Both the position numbers and the translations under genes were made by a program. From GCA-002722245 sp964230605 (GTDB taxonomy: Bacteria > Bacteroidota > Bacteroidia > Flavobacteriales_C > GCA-002722245), in the NCBI GenBank assembly GCA_964230605.1, contig CAXRIN010000058.1, forward strand, positions 12,149 to 76,148: a stretch of 64,000 bases of DNA. The letters are read 5' to 3'. Shown here in pieces: positions 42,904-51,682 of the stretch; positions within the stretch are counted from its first letter, which is position 1, and every line of letters begins with the position of its first letter. Below the pieces are notes generated by a model that saw only the letters and a list, made by a program, of their open reading frames with translations, was not told the origin of the DNA and made no database searches.

Positions 42904-45666
42904 ATGGATTACAATTTTATTGAGGTAGAGAAAAAGTGGAGAGAAAAGTGGGCTGAGGAAAAAACCTACAAAACGTTAAACGAATCGGAAAAACCAAAAT
43001 GCTATGTTTTGGACATGTTTCCTTATCCTTCAGGTGCTGGTTTACACGTTGGTCATCCGCTTGGTTATATCGCTTCAGATATATATGCTCGATTTAAAAA
43101 ATTGAAAGGTTTTAATGTACTTCACCCAATGGGTTATGATGCTTTTGGATTACCAGCAGAACAATATGCTATCCAAACTGGTCAACACCCTAAAATCACA
43201 ACGGACGCTAACTTGGCCCGCTATCGTGAACAATTGGATAAAATTGGTTTCTCATTCGATTGGGATAGAGAAATTAGAACCTGTGAGCCAGAATATTACA
43301 AATGGACTCAATGGATTTTCGCTCAGTTATTCAAATCTTGGTACAATAATCAAAGTCAAAAAGCTGAAAGTATTGACAACTTGATCATGATTTTCGAAAA
43401 TGGAGGAAATGCAAGTATTGATGCTGCTTGTGCGGAAACGCCAATTTTTACAGCTCAAGAATGGGCTTCAAAATCCGAAAAAGAACAATCGGATATTCTT
43501 TTAAACTACCGATTAGCCTACTTAAGCGAATCGATGGTTAACTGGTGTCCAGCATTGGGAACTGTATTAGCAAATGATGAAGTTATAAATGGCTTATCGG
43601 AAAGAGGTGGTCACCCAGTTGAAAGAAAATTGATGCTTCAGTGGAGTTTAAGAATCTCTGCATACGCGGAGCGCCTTCTTCAAGGTTTAGAAGAAATTGA
43701 TTGGACTGATTCTCTTAAAGAGATGCAAAGAAACTGGATTGGAAAGTCAACCGGAGCTAGTTTAAAATTCAAAATTCAAAATTCAAAATTAGACCTTGAG
43801 GTATTCACCACTCGTCCTGATACGATTTTTGGTGTTTCATTTATGGTAATCGCACCAGAGCATGAATATGTTGAAAAATTAACTTCTGATGAGCAAAAAG
43901 CTGCAGTTGAGGAATACGTAACTAGTGCCAAAAATAAAAGTGAAAGAGAGAGAATGGCCGACGTGAAAAATGTTACGGGTGTTTTCACTGGTTCATGTGC
44001 TATTCATCCATTCACAGGAAAAGAAATTCCAATTTGGATTGGTGACTACATTTTAGCTGGATATGGAACAGGTGCAGTTATGGCTGTTGCTGCACATGAT
44101 TCTCGTGATTATGCTTTTGCTAAGCAATTCGATTTACCAATTCTTCCTGTTATCGAGGGTGGAAATATTGAAGAAGAAGCTTACGAAGCAAAATCTGGAA
44201 TTATGATTAATTCCGACTTTTTAGATGGTTTAAAGGTTAAGCAGGCTATGAAAACTGCGATCTGGAAAATCGAATCTGAAGGATTAGGAAAAGGTAAAAC
44301 AAACTACCGATTAAGAGACGCTATTTTTGGTAGACAAAGATATTGGGGTGAACCAATCCCAATGTATTTCGAAAACGGAATTCCAAAACTATTGGATGAA
44401 TCGAAATACCCACTTACACTTCCTGAAGTTGATGAATATTTACCAACTGAAGATGGTGACCCGCCATTGGGAAGAGCTAAAAATTGGAAGCCGGAAAATG
44501 GTGACCATTACGAATTAAGTACAATGCCTGGTTGGGCTGGTTCATCGTGGTACTATTTAAGATATATGGATCCTCAAAATGATGGGACTTTTGCATCTAG
44601 AGAAGCGACAGATTACTGGAATCAAGTTGACTTATATATTGGAGGAACGGAGCATGCTACTGGTCACTTATTGTATTCTAGATTTTGGTGTAAAGTATTG
44701 TTCGATTTAGGTTATATCGGATTTGAAGAGCCATTCAAGAAGTTAATTAATCAAGGAATGATTTTAGGGACTTCTAACTTTGCTTACAGGATAAATGGAA
44801 CTAACAAATTCGTTTCAAAAGGATTAAAAGATCAATACGATACAACTCCTGTTCACGTTGACGTAAACATTGTTAAAAATGACGAATTAGATATTGAAGC
44901 TTTTAAAGCCTGGAGAGCTGATTTTGCTAATGCGGAATTTGAATTAGAAGACGGAAAATATATCTGTGGTGAAGAAGTTGAAAAAATGTCTAAATCTAAA
45001 TTCAATGTCGTTAACCCAGACGATATTGTATTAGAGCATGGTGCTGATGTATTAAGACTATATGAAATGTTCCTTGGACCGCTTGAACAAGCAAAACCTT
45101 GGAGTACAAAAGGGATTGATGGAGTTAGCAGATTTATAAGAAAGTTCTGGAACTTATATCATGACGCTGACGGAAACTTCTCAGTTTCAGAAGGAGAAGG
45201 TTCAAAAGAAGAGATGAAAGTTCTTCACACGCTAATAAAAAAGGTTCAGGAGGATATTGAGAACTTCTCATTCAACACATCTGTTTCGGCATTCATGGTT
45301 TGTGTAAATGAATTACAGAAATTAAAATGCAATAAAAAAGTAGTATTGCGTGAATTAGCCATTGTTGTTTCACCATACGCGCCTTTCATTGCAGAAGAAT
45401 TATGGAGTAAATTAGATGAAGAAGGAAGTGTAACAAACGCTTCATTCCCAGAATTCAATCCTTCGTTTTTAGTTGAAAGCTCACACACTTATCCAATTTC
45501 ATTTAATGGGAAAATGAGATTTAAATTGGAATTTCCATTAGATATGGATAAGGCTGAAATAGAGAAAGAAGTTTTAGCCCATGAGGATTCACAAAAATGG
45601 TTAGAAGGTAAAGCGCCGAAAAAAATCATTGTTGTTCCTAAAAAGATTGTAAACATAGTTTTGTAA
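42904..45666 (+). CDS. leuS: Leucyl-tRNA synthetase
   Basis: 920-residue class I synthetase that charges tRNA-Leu. HVGH (48-51, in the PYPSGAGLHVGHPLGY motif) and KMSKS (about 695) mark the catalytic site. The CP1 editing domain begins near FTTRPDTIFGVSFMV and contains the GTGAVMAVAAHDSRDYAFA block. An extra segment before the editing domain (roughly 155-215) is typical of the phylum. The boundary strand LKFKIQNSKLD is encoded by nearly four copies of a 7-base repeat (43764-43790). The gene has its own promoter and no gene follows in the same operon before an inverted repeat at 45681. Confidence 0.97.
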   Translation: MDYNFIEVEKKWREKWAEEKTYKTLNESEKPKCYVLDMFPYPSGAGLHVGHPLGYIASDIYARFKKLKGFNVLHPMGYDAFGLPAEQYAIQTGQHPKITTDANLARYREQLDKIGFSFDWDREIRTCEPEYYKWTQWIFAQLFKSWYNNQSQKAESIDNLIMIFENGGNASIDAACAETPIFTAQEWASKSEKEQSDILLNYRLAYLSESMVNWCPALGTVLANDEVINGLSERGGHPVERKLMLQWSLRISAYAERLLQGLEEIDWTDSLKEMQRNWIGKSTGASLKFKIQNSKLDLEVFTTRPDTIFGVSFMVIAPEHEYVEKLTSDEQKAAVEEYVTSAKNKSERERMADVKNVTGVFTGSCAIHPFTGKEIPIWIGDYILAGYGTGAVMAVAAHDSRDYAFAKQFDLPILPVIEGGNIEEEAYEAKSGIMINSDFLDGLKVKQAMKTAIWKIESEGLGKGKTNYRLRDAIFGRQRYWGEPIPMYFENGIPKLLDESKYPLTLPEVDEYLPTEDGDPPLGRAKNWKPENGDHYELSTMPGWAGSSWYYLRYMDPQNDGTFASREATDYWNQVDLYIGGTEHATGHLLYSRFWCKVLFDLGYIGFEEPFKKLINQGMILGTSNFAYRINGTNKFVSKGLKDQYDTTPVHVDVNIVKNDELDIEAFKAWRADFANAEFELEDGKYICGEEVEKMSKSKFNVVNPDDIVLEHGADVLRLYEMFLGPLEQAKPWSTKGIDGVSRFIRKFWNLYHDADGNFSVSEGEGSKEEMKVLHTLIKKVQEDIENFSFNTSVSAFMVCVNELQKLKCNKKVVLRELAIVVSPYAPFIAEELWSKLDEEGSVTNASFPEFNPSFLVESSHTYPISFNGKMRFKLEFPLDMDKAEIEKEVLAHEDSQKWLEGKAPKKIIVVPKKIVNIVL
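43764..43790 (+). repeat. Heptanucleotide tandem repeat inside leuS
   Basis: AAAATTC is repeated three full times and a partial fourth. Seven bases is not a multiple of three, so gain or loss of one copy would shift the frame of an essential gene. It encodes the strand just before the editing domain. Confidence 0.85.
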
Positions 45667-45680
45667 TCAGGATTAAATAT

Positions 45681-45772
45681 GAGATCGCCGCGTCATCCTT
45701 CCTCGCGATGACGAACTCTAAGTAAGAATAAAAATCACACGTCATTGCGAGGAGGCACGACGTAGTAATCTC
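45681..45772. repeat. Inverted pair of CGTCATTGCGAGG-type intergenic repeats
   Basis: Two 33-base arms (45681-45713 and 45740-45772) are imperfect inverted copies, about 25 of 33 positions matching. They carry TCCTCGCGATGACG on one side and CGTCATTGCGAGGA on the other, both ending in GAGAT/AATCTC. This motif is a common dispersed intergenic element in bacteria. As RNA it would fold into a long hairpin after leuS. Confidence 0.75.
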
Positions 45773-45870
45773 ATTTCTTTTGAAGAGAGTAATTCAAATA
45801 TCTACAATTCTATTTGTTCTTTTCTACTTTCTTGAGATTCAATCCAACAAAGCATTTCTTCTGCGATTTA

Positions 45871-46380
45871 ATGCAGACGCAAATTGTATGTGAACCGATA
45901 GACAATGACGGAGCAATCTTCGCTTTAATAGCTTTGATTAATATTTCAATTGTAATAAACTCATTTTTCATTTGGTTTGCTAACCAAACAAATTGGTCAA
46001 AACCTAAAAAATTACTTGTCAAAATAACCAGCGCTATTGCAGCGATTTTCACCCTATTTATTTTTACTGATTTACATGATGAATTTATCTTGACTGCATC
46101 TATTATCGGAATTATTCCAATAAGTTTTACGGCTATTGAAACCTTAAAAAATTGGAGTATTTTCAAACCAATTCTGGGATTGATCTCCTTTTCAATTTTA
46201 ACTTTTTACAATACCATTTTTTACCTCAACATTTGGGAAGTTTCATGGCCAATTTTACAAAAAATGAGCATCCTATTGTGCTTAACTTGGGTTAACTTGA
46301 TCATTCGGGATTCAAAAAAACTTCATAAAATACAGTTACTTTTTCAGGGTTTTGGAATTACAATAAAAAAGACCTTATGA
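45871..46380 (+). CDS. Small polytopic membrane protein, possible frameshift at N-terminus
   Basis: About 169-residue protein with five hydrophobic segments (AIFALIALINISIVI, LLVKITSAIAAIFTLF, SIIGIIPISFTAI, LGLISFSILTFYN, MSILLCLTWVNLI), which I do not recognise. ATG at 45871 is the first in frame; TTG codons at 45814 and 45832 are alternatives. In the neighbouring frame, 45780-45887 reads like a typical N-terminus (KRVIQISTILFVLFYFLEIQ followed by RFNADANC), so the true gene may begin there and be frameshifted. It overlaps the next gene by four bases (ATGA). Confidence 0.6.
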   Translation: MQTQIVCEPIDNDGAIFALIALINISIVINSFFIWFANQTNWSKPKKLLVKITSAIAAIFTLFIFTDLHDEFILTASIIGIIPISFTAIETLKNWSIFKPILGLISFSILTFYNTIFYLNIWEVSWPILQKMSILLCLTWVNLIIRDSKKLHKIQLLFQGFGITIKKTL

Positions 46381-47291
46381 AAAAGCTGTTTTTATTACTT
46401 GTAGTTTTATTCACTGTTTACTCTTGCCAAATTCACTATTCCGTTGCGTACAATTCTTGTGATATTGTTGCTCAATCAAAGGATTTGAATGTTTGCAAGC
46501 AACTCAAAGACTCTGCAATTATCTACGCGATTTTTGTTGATGCTAAGAACTTTCATCCGTGGACAGAATTTGCTGTAAAATCAACTTTAGATTCCTTGAA
46601 AAAGGCGACAGACTGGATACAAAGTCAAGCGAAACTAGCTGGGAGAGATTTAAAAATTAAAACCATTCAGCACATGGATGGAAACAAAATTTCATTTCAA
46701 GAAAGAAGAACAGGAACTTATTTTGCCCTTGAAAAAAACCTTACTTTTTCTCAAACCAAAAAAACAAATAAAAAATTCAACTCTCGACTTAATCACTGGA
46801 GTGATCAAGTGGCAAAATATGTTGGCAAAAAAATAAAAATGAACTCTACCAACACAGGAACTCGAATGAAAATAAAAAGCATGGAAAACTTAATTCTTGC
46901 TTTGCAGGATGAATACAAAAGCGATAATATTTCGGTTATGATTTTCGTAAATGGTTTCTTTCACTCTCTTTCGTCTGCTACTTACAATTCGGGTTACAAT
47001 GGATTAAAACCAGAATATAGTATTATGACGGATAAAAACCCAGCAACTTTAGCGCACGAATATCTTCATTTATATGGGGCGGTAGATTTATACCCGAATC
47101 AAAACTTTCCCAATTTTAATTACAAAGAAATTGAGGAAATCTTCCCCAACGAAATCATGCGCATCACTCATAAAAACATCGATAAATTAATGCTTTCGCC
47201 AATCACAAAATATTACATTGGATGGCAACCTAATTTGGATAAAGCCAATACGAGATTACTTTATCATAAAGCTAGGGTTTTGGAGTATTGA
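46377..47291 (+). CDS. Lipoprotein with metzincin-like HExxHxxGxxD motif
   Basis: 304-residue predicted zinc metalloprotease. A lipoprotein signal ends at VYSC. The middle of the protein is helical and basic. Around residue 227 the motif HEYLHLYGAVD gives His, Glu, His and a third ligand Asp in the metzincin spacing, with DLYPNQNFP after it. An Asp third ligand is known in snapalysin-like peptidases. A Met-turn candidate, NEIMRIT, follows. It is translationally coupled to the small membrane protein upstream. Substrate and family membership are not established. Confidence 0.7.
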   Translation: MKKLFLLLVVLFTVYSCQIHYSVAYNSCDIVAQSKDLNVCKQLKDSAIIYAIFVDAKNFHPWTEFAVKSTLDSLKKATDWIQSQAKLAGRDLKIKTIQHMDGNKISFQERRTGTYFALEKNLTFSQTKKTNKKFNSRLNHWSDQVAKYVGKKIKMNSTNTGTRMKIKSMENLILALQDEYKSDNISVMIFVNGFFHSLSSATYNSGYNGLKPEYSIMTDKNPATLAHEYLHLYGAVDLYPNQNFPNFNYKEIEEIFPNEIMRITHKNIDKLMLSPITKYYIGWQPNLDKANTRLLYHKARVLEY

Positions 47292-47403
47292 TGTGTTTTA
47301 TGAGAACCTTTTTATAAGATTGCTGAGAAAAAAAACAATCTCATTTAGCTTGAAAATATTGCAACAACTTAATTGTTATCTGGAAAAAATAATTTTTGAA
47401 ATT

Positions 47404-47522
47404 ATTACGTCTGTAGTGGCCTATGAGAATAGGCCATAACAAGAAACATAATACAAATCATAGCAGGGATAACTTGACGCAATGAATCAAGGCCTATTCT
47501 CATAGGCCACTACAGACGTAAT
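47404..47522. mobile_element. MITE-like element with perfect 32-bp terminal inverted repeats
   Basis: It lies in the 359-base gap between 47292 and 47650. Arms 47404-47435 and 47491-47522 are perfect inverted copies. Each arm itself contains a hairpin, GGCCTAT-GAGA-ATAGGCC on the left and its complement on the right. The 55-base centre has no ORF. No clear target duplication is visible. The shared GTAGTGGCCTAT core also appears in altered form at 63825-63854. The rest of the gap shows nothing I can name. Confidence 0.65.
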
Positions 47523-47650
47523 GACTAAATTTTACAGAAAGGAAACGCTTTTTACTTAATAGAAAAATTGCTAATCATCAATCAATTAAGAAGTAAATGA
47601 TCTCATTTTCAGATTCCACGGACAATGCAACAAATACCGCATGAAAAGAA

Positions 47651-49678
47651 TTACTCTTCCTCGAAAACAAGTGTGATTTTATTAAAGTCAGCAGCGGCGT
47701 TAATTACTGTTCTGAATTCTTCATAACGCTCTAAAGGAACAGAAATCTCATCGTAATATTCGTTGCAAATTACCGTAAGTAAATTACCGTCTAATTCATA
47801 TTTACTAGTGAATTCCATGGTTTTTTCACCGTCTTTTGATGAAGAGAAATCCATATTTAAATCTTCTAAATTGGTGATTTTATAACCTTCTGGAAATTTT
47901 ATTTTTAATGTTCTCAAATAGCCATGATTGTATGAGTTTTCTACGGGAAACTTTCGAGCAGTATCTTGATACATCTCAACTTGAGCGCCAATTACTTGCC
48001 CGAGCTTAAACAGATACTTTTTTCCAGCCTTTTCAATTAATGCACTTGATGAAACATCCCCTTCAAAAATGTATGGTTTCTCCAGCATATACCCTTTCAT
48101 TTCTTCGTTAGCAGAAGTAATATTGGTTACCTCAGCATCTTCAGCAAAAGACTTTAATCGATCCTCAAGAATCTCATTTTTCTTTTCCTCATTATCAATC
48201 ATACTCATTACCGGACGCAAATATGCCGCGCTATATCCGCTTGCTTCATGTTTTACATGAGCTTTTACTTTTTCAAAATCTTCTTCAAAATCAATGTCGG
48301 CAGTAAAATTATCATAGTTAACCTTAGTCATTGTTCCTGGAATTTCTTTAACCTCTGGATACGCCGAACGAATTCCCCCAATTTTAACCGTCTTTAAAAA
48401 CAGACCCTTTGTATAAGCATAAGCGCTTGGAATTAGCCCAAAACGAACATAAACATCCATTGGCGACATGAATTGATCCAACTTTGGGAAATAAAACAAA
48501 TAGGTTTCCAAATAATTATATGTTTCGAAATCTTCGTCAAATTCACCATCAAAACGGCTGCACGTTAATACCACTTGATGATCAATTTCCAATTGCTCAA
48601 AAATGTGAGCATAAATTCTTACCGCATTTTGTTTGCTGTAAACTTTTTGTTTTACTGGCTCATGAATGTAATATTTGCCTGTTTGACCAAAATCAAACTT
48701 TGATTTCAAATAATGTTCAATGGCGATAATTTGATCTTTCTTATCTTTTATTTTATCCCATTTTTGAGATTTAATTAATCCTTTAATAGCCTTTGCTTCT
48801 TTCTTAATATCCTTTTCACTTTTTCCTCCATAAATTACCTTAGAGTACTCTGTAGCGGCCTCGCTATAGCTATAAAAATTTCTTTTATTCGCTGCTTTAT
48901 TTTCAAAAAGCTTAACCTCTATTCTTTGCTTTAACGAATTATCTTTTGAATAATCCTCTTCCTTAAACTTTTCAACCTTTGGTAATTTTAACACATAACG
49001 ATTGATTTCCTTTTGAAGAGCCGAAGTATCATTAATCATTTCAGGAAGCCCATTATAGCTTTTCATTTTAAAAACTAATGCCTCAGGAGAATTAATTTCG
49101 TAGTGAAAATTTCTTTTTGGATAATCATCCTGAACATTACAAGAAAAGTAAAATGAATAAGCTAACTCTTTAGTTGTATATGTATACTCAATTTCAGAAC
49201 CTACTTCTATTCCTTCCAGCGCGAAAATTGTAAATGGGCCATAGTTTTCATAGTTCTCCACTTCTTTTTTATTGCTATCATCAAACTCAATTAGCTTACC
49301 ATCTTTAGTAATTGCGCGGGCTTTTAAGTTTGTCACTTTCTTACCTCCAGCGGTGGAAATAAAGACTTTATTGAATCGTTCAACAGCTTTATCGTTATTC
49401 AAGCGAATTCTTTTGTAATGTAAATTTTCCTCAATCAATCGGTCATCCATCATTTGACCTGTAATTGGATTTACAAAAGACCCATATTCATAATTTATGA
49501 CTTGAATATCAGCTAAAAACACCGCATTGCTTTGTTTTTCATCTTCTGTTAATTCCGTTAATGTTGGGGTTTCTTCCCAAAAATCTTCATTAAAGGGCAT
49601 TGCTGTACCTTCAATTTGAGCAAAAATTGGAGCCGCCATTCCAAATAATGCAGCGAATATTATTGATTTAATCTTCAT
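47651..49678 (-). CDS. DUF3857 protein with degenerate transglutaminase core
   Basis: 675-residue exported protein (signal peptide MKIKSIIFAALFGMAAPIFA). The N-terminal half is a DUF3857 beta domain (NYENYGPFTIFALEGIEVGSEIEY), followed by a transglutaminase-like fold. At the position where active relatives have GDCKD, this protein reads SKQNAVRI. The His and Asp partners also seem to be replaced (region ETYNYLETYLFYFP). It therefore probably lacks protease or transglutaminase activity. It starts 20 bases after the stop of the related DUF3857 gene. Its role may be structural or as a partner of that protein; this is inferred. Confidence 0.8.
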   Translation of the reverse strand: MKIKSIIFAALFGMAAPIFAQIEGTAMPFNEDFWEETPTLTELTEDEKQSNAVFLADIQVINYEYGSFVNPITGQMMDDRLIEENLHYKRIRLNNDKAVERFNKVFISTAGGKKVTNLKARAITKDGKLIEFDDSNKKEVENYENYGPFTIFALEGIEVGSEIEYTYTTKELAYSFYFSCNVQDDYPKRNFHYEINSPEALVFKMKSYNGLPEMINDTSALQKEINRYVLKLPKVEKFKEEDYSKDNSLKQRIEVKLFENKAANKRNFYSYSEAATEYSKVIYGGKSEKDIKKEAKAIKGLIKSQKWDKIKDKKDQIIAIEHYLKSKFDFGQTGKYYIHEPVKQKVYSKQNAVRIYAHIFEQLEIDHQVVLTCSRFDGEFDEDFETYNYLETYLFYFPKLDQFMSPMDVYVRFGLIPSAYAYTKGLFLKTVKIGGIRSAYPEVKEIPGTMTKVNYDNFTADIDFEEDFEKVKAHVKHEASGYSAAYLRPVMSMIDNEEKKNEILEDRLKSFAEDAEVTNITSANEEMKGYMLEKPYIFEGDVSSSALIEKAGKKYLFKLGQVIGAQVEMYQDTARKFPVENSYNHGYLRTLKIKFPEGYKITNLEDLNMDFSSSKDGEKTMEFTSKYELDGNLLTVICNEYYDEISVPLERYEEFRTVINAAADFNKITLVFEEE

Positions 49679-49698
49679 AACAATTCTAAGTATTTAAC

Positions 49699-51651
49699 TT
49701 ACTTCTTTTTTACAATTACAACCTCTTTGTAAGCTTTTTTTAGTTTTTTCACCATTTTATTCCACTCTTCAAATTGAGACTCTTCAATTAAAATGGTATC
49801 AACGTAAATGGATTTATTTAAGATGATTTTATCGTTTGACTTTTCATATTTAATTGAAAATCCAAACAAGTCATTTTTAAACTCAACATCTTCGGGAACG
49901 TACTCTACCTTGGAACCCTTTGGAATTTCAAATTCAACCCTATATCGTCTATCCAGTTTGTGATTAAATTTTCTAGCTATTCCATTTCTATCCTCAATAT
50001 CCAATTTACTATTCTTAAAATCTCGGTCTAAATTCAGGTTAACATAAGTCTCTTCCTCAACCGTTTTACTATAGTCTTCAAGGTTAAATTTGTAATTAAT
50101 AGTTAAGGTAGTATCTCTGTTGTGCAAACCTATAAAGCTTGATTCATCAACACGAAACTTGTTGTTACCTTTTTCTAAATAAGACTCAACATAATTTCTT
50201 CGATCTTCATCGTTACTCATGTTAGCTAACTTGTATACATAATTAAACTTATTATAACCAGCCGCTTCAATTTTACCTGTTCCCACTAGCTTTTCACCTT
50301 CCAATCGCATTGAAACAAAATCAACTTCTCTATTCTTTTCCTTATCAACAACTGGAATTCTGTAAACTTCATATTTGCCCTCGCCTTTTGAAATTAACGC
50401 CTGTTTTCCTTGAATAAAATCGGTTGGATAACCATATGGCGTATATGAACCCACAGCATCTAAAATTACTACCTCATCCTTTTCGTTTCGATAAGATGCA
50501 ATCATATGATTATCAACTACAGGCGTTGCTATTTCGGTATAATCATATGGCAATTCATCACTACCTACCCAAGTAATATTTGCTTCAACTCCTGCGTATT
50601 TCATCATGTCGGTAATAATACTCGCCATATCCTTGCAATCCCCATATCTTTTTCGGCAAACACTTGCTGCAGGTCTTGGAATAAAACCACCCATACCGTC
50701 TTCAAAAGCAACGTATTTAATATTATCCTGAACCCAATTAAAAATAGCTCTTGCTTTTTCATCTTTACCAGGAAGATCTTCAACCAAATCTTGAGTAATA
50801 GCCTTTAAAGTGGAATCCTCTTCAGCATTAACATCTTTAATTAAAGAATAATACCAATTGTATAAACCATCCAAATTGGGCAACACAGAAACCGTATTAT
50901 CTTTTAATCTTATCTCTCCAATATAAGCAACAATATGAGGTGTATAATATCTCAAATTGGGTGCACCTGGATATGATTCATATGCATCTTGATTAGCAAC
51001 TTTCCATGTTAAAGTGGTTGTATTTCCATTAACTTCTTTGGTGTGTTTTACATCAATTTTCTCTGTATTAAAAAGCTTGAATTTCACATCCACATTAGAA
51101 GGGTAAGAAATACTGTACTCTGAATTTAAAGTTGGTAAATAACTAACTAAAAAAGAGCTACCTAAAAAACGTGGGTTTTTTATTACTTCACGATATGAGA
51201 GGTTGATTTTTGTTCCAGGATCAGAACCAGGAAACTTAAAAGATTTTTGCTTATTGTCATGATAAAAGTAACTTCCATCGTAAACATCTTCTGTTTTAAA
51301 GTCGGTTACTTTTACCTTCTTTAATTTGGATGGGTCTCCATTTTTAGGAAGGTACGCATAAGCATTAATGTCTTGAATTTCCGAAAATTTTGAATATTGA
51401 ATAGATTGGTCGCCGTAGGCTCTGGCTTTATCGGTCAAATACAGAATTTCCCAATTAACGTCGTTATAGATTTCATAGGAATTACCTTTAGTTTTTATAG
51501 TAACATGCTCTTTCTCATATAAATAAACAGCATGCTCATCTTTATATCTTTCTTTCAATTCCTCGAAACTTGGTGTTTCCTCCCCACCATAAACGCTACC
51601 AAAAATTGTAACGCAAAAAATCGACAATAAAAATTTAAACTCTAATCTCAT
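49699..51651 (-). CDS. DUF3857 and transglutaminase-like domain protein
   Basis: 650-residue exported protein: signal peptide, a DUF3857 domain in the first half, and a transglutaminase core with RYGDCKD (catalytic Cys), DNHMIA (His) and ILDAVG (Asp), so the Cys-His-Asp triad is intact. A C-terminal DUF2569/DUF3858-like beta region follows. The frame extends to a TTG at 51666, but the ATG at 51651 begins the hydrophobic signal. It lies 31 bases after the MORN-repeat gene and 20 bases before the degenerate paralogue. The substrate is unknown; family members are periplasmic or surface proteins. Confidence 0.87.
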   Translation of the reverse strand: MRLEFKFLLSIFCVTIFGSVYGGEETPSFEELKERYKDEHAVYLYEKEHVTIKTKGNSYEIYNDVNWEILYLTDKARAYGDQSIQYSKFSEIQDINAYAYLPKNGDPSKLKKVKVTDFKTEDVYDGSYFYHDNKQKSFKFPGSDPGTKINLSYREVIKNPRFLGSSFLVSYLPTLNSEYSISYPSNVDVKFKLFNTEKIDVKHTKEVNGNTTTLTWKVANQDAYESYPGAPNLRYYTPHIVAYIGEIRLKDNTVSVLPNLDGLYNWYYSLIKDVNAEEDSTLKAITQDLVEDLPGKDEKARAIFNWVQDNIKYVAFEDGMGGFIPRPAASVCRKRYGDCKDMASIITDMMKYAGVEANITWVGSDELPYDYTEIATPVVDNHMIASYRNEKDEVVILDAVGSYTPYGYPTDFIQGKQALISKGEGKYEVYRIPVVDKEKNREVDFVSMRLEGEKLVGTGKIEAAGYNKFNYVYKLANMSNDEDRRNYVESYLEKGNNKFRVDESSFIGLHNRDTTLTINYKFNLEDYSKTVEEETYVNLNLDRDFKNSKLDIEDRNGIARKFNHKLDRRYRVEFEIPKGSKVEYVPEDVEFKNDLFGFSIKYEKSNDKIILNKSIYVDTILIEESQFEEWNKMVKKLKKAYKEVVIVKKK

Positions 51652-51682
51652 ATTACTCACACCCAATTAAACTATATGAAGT

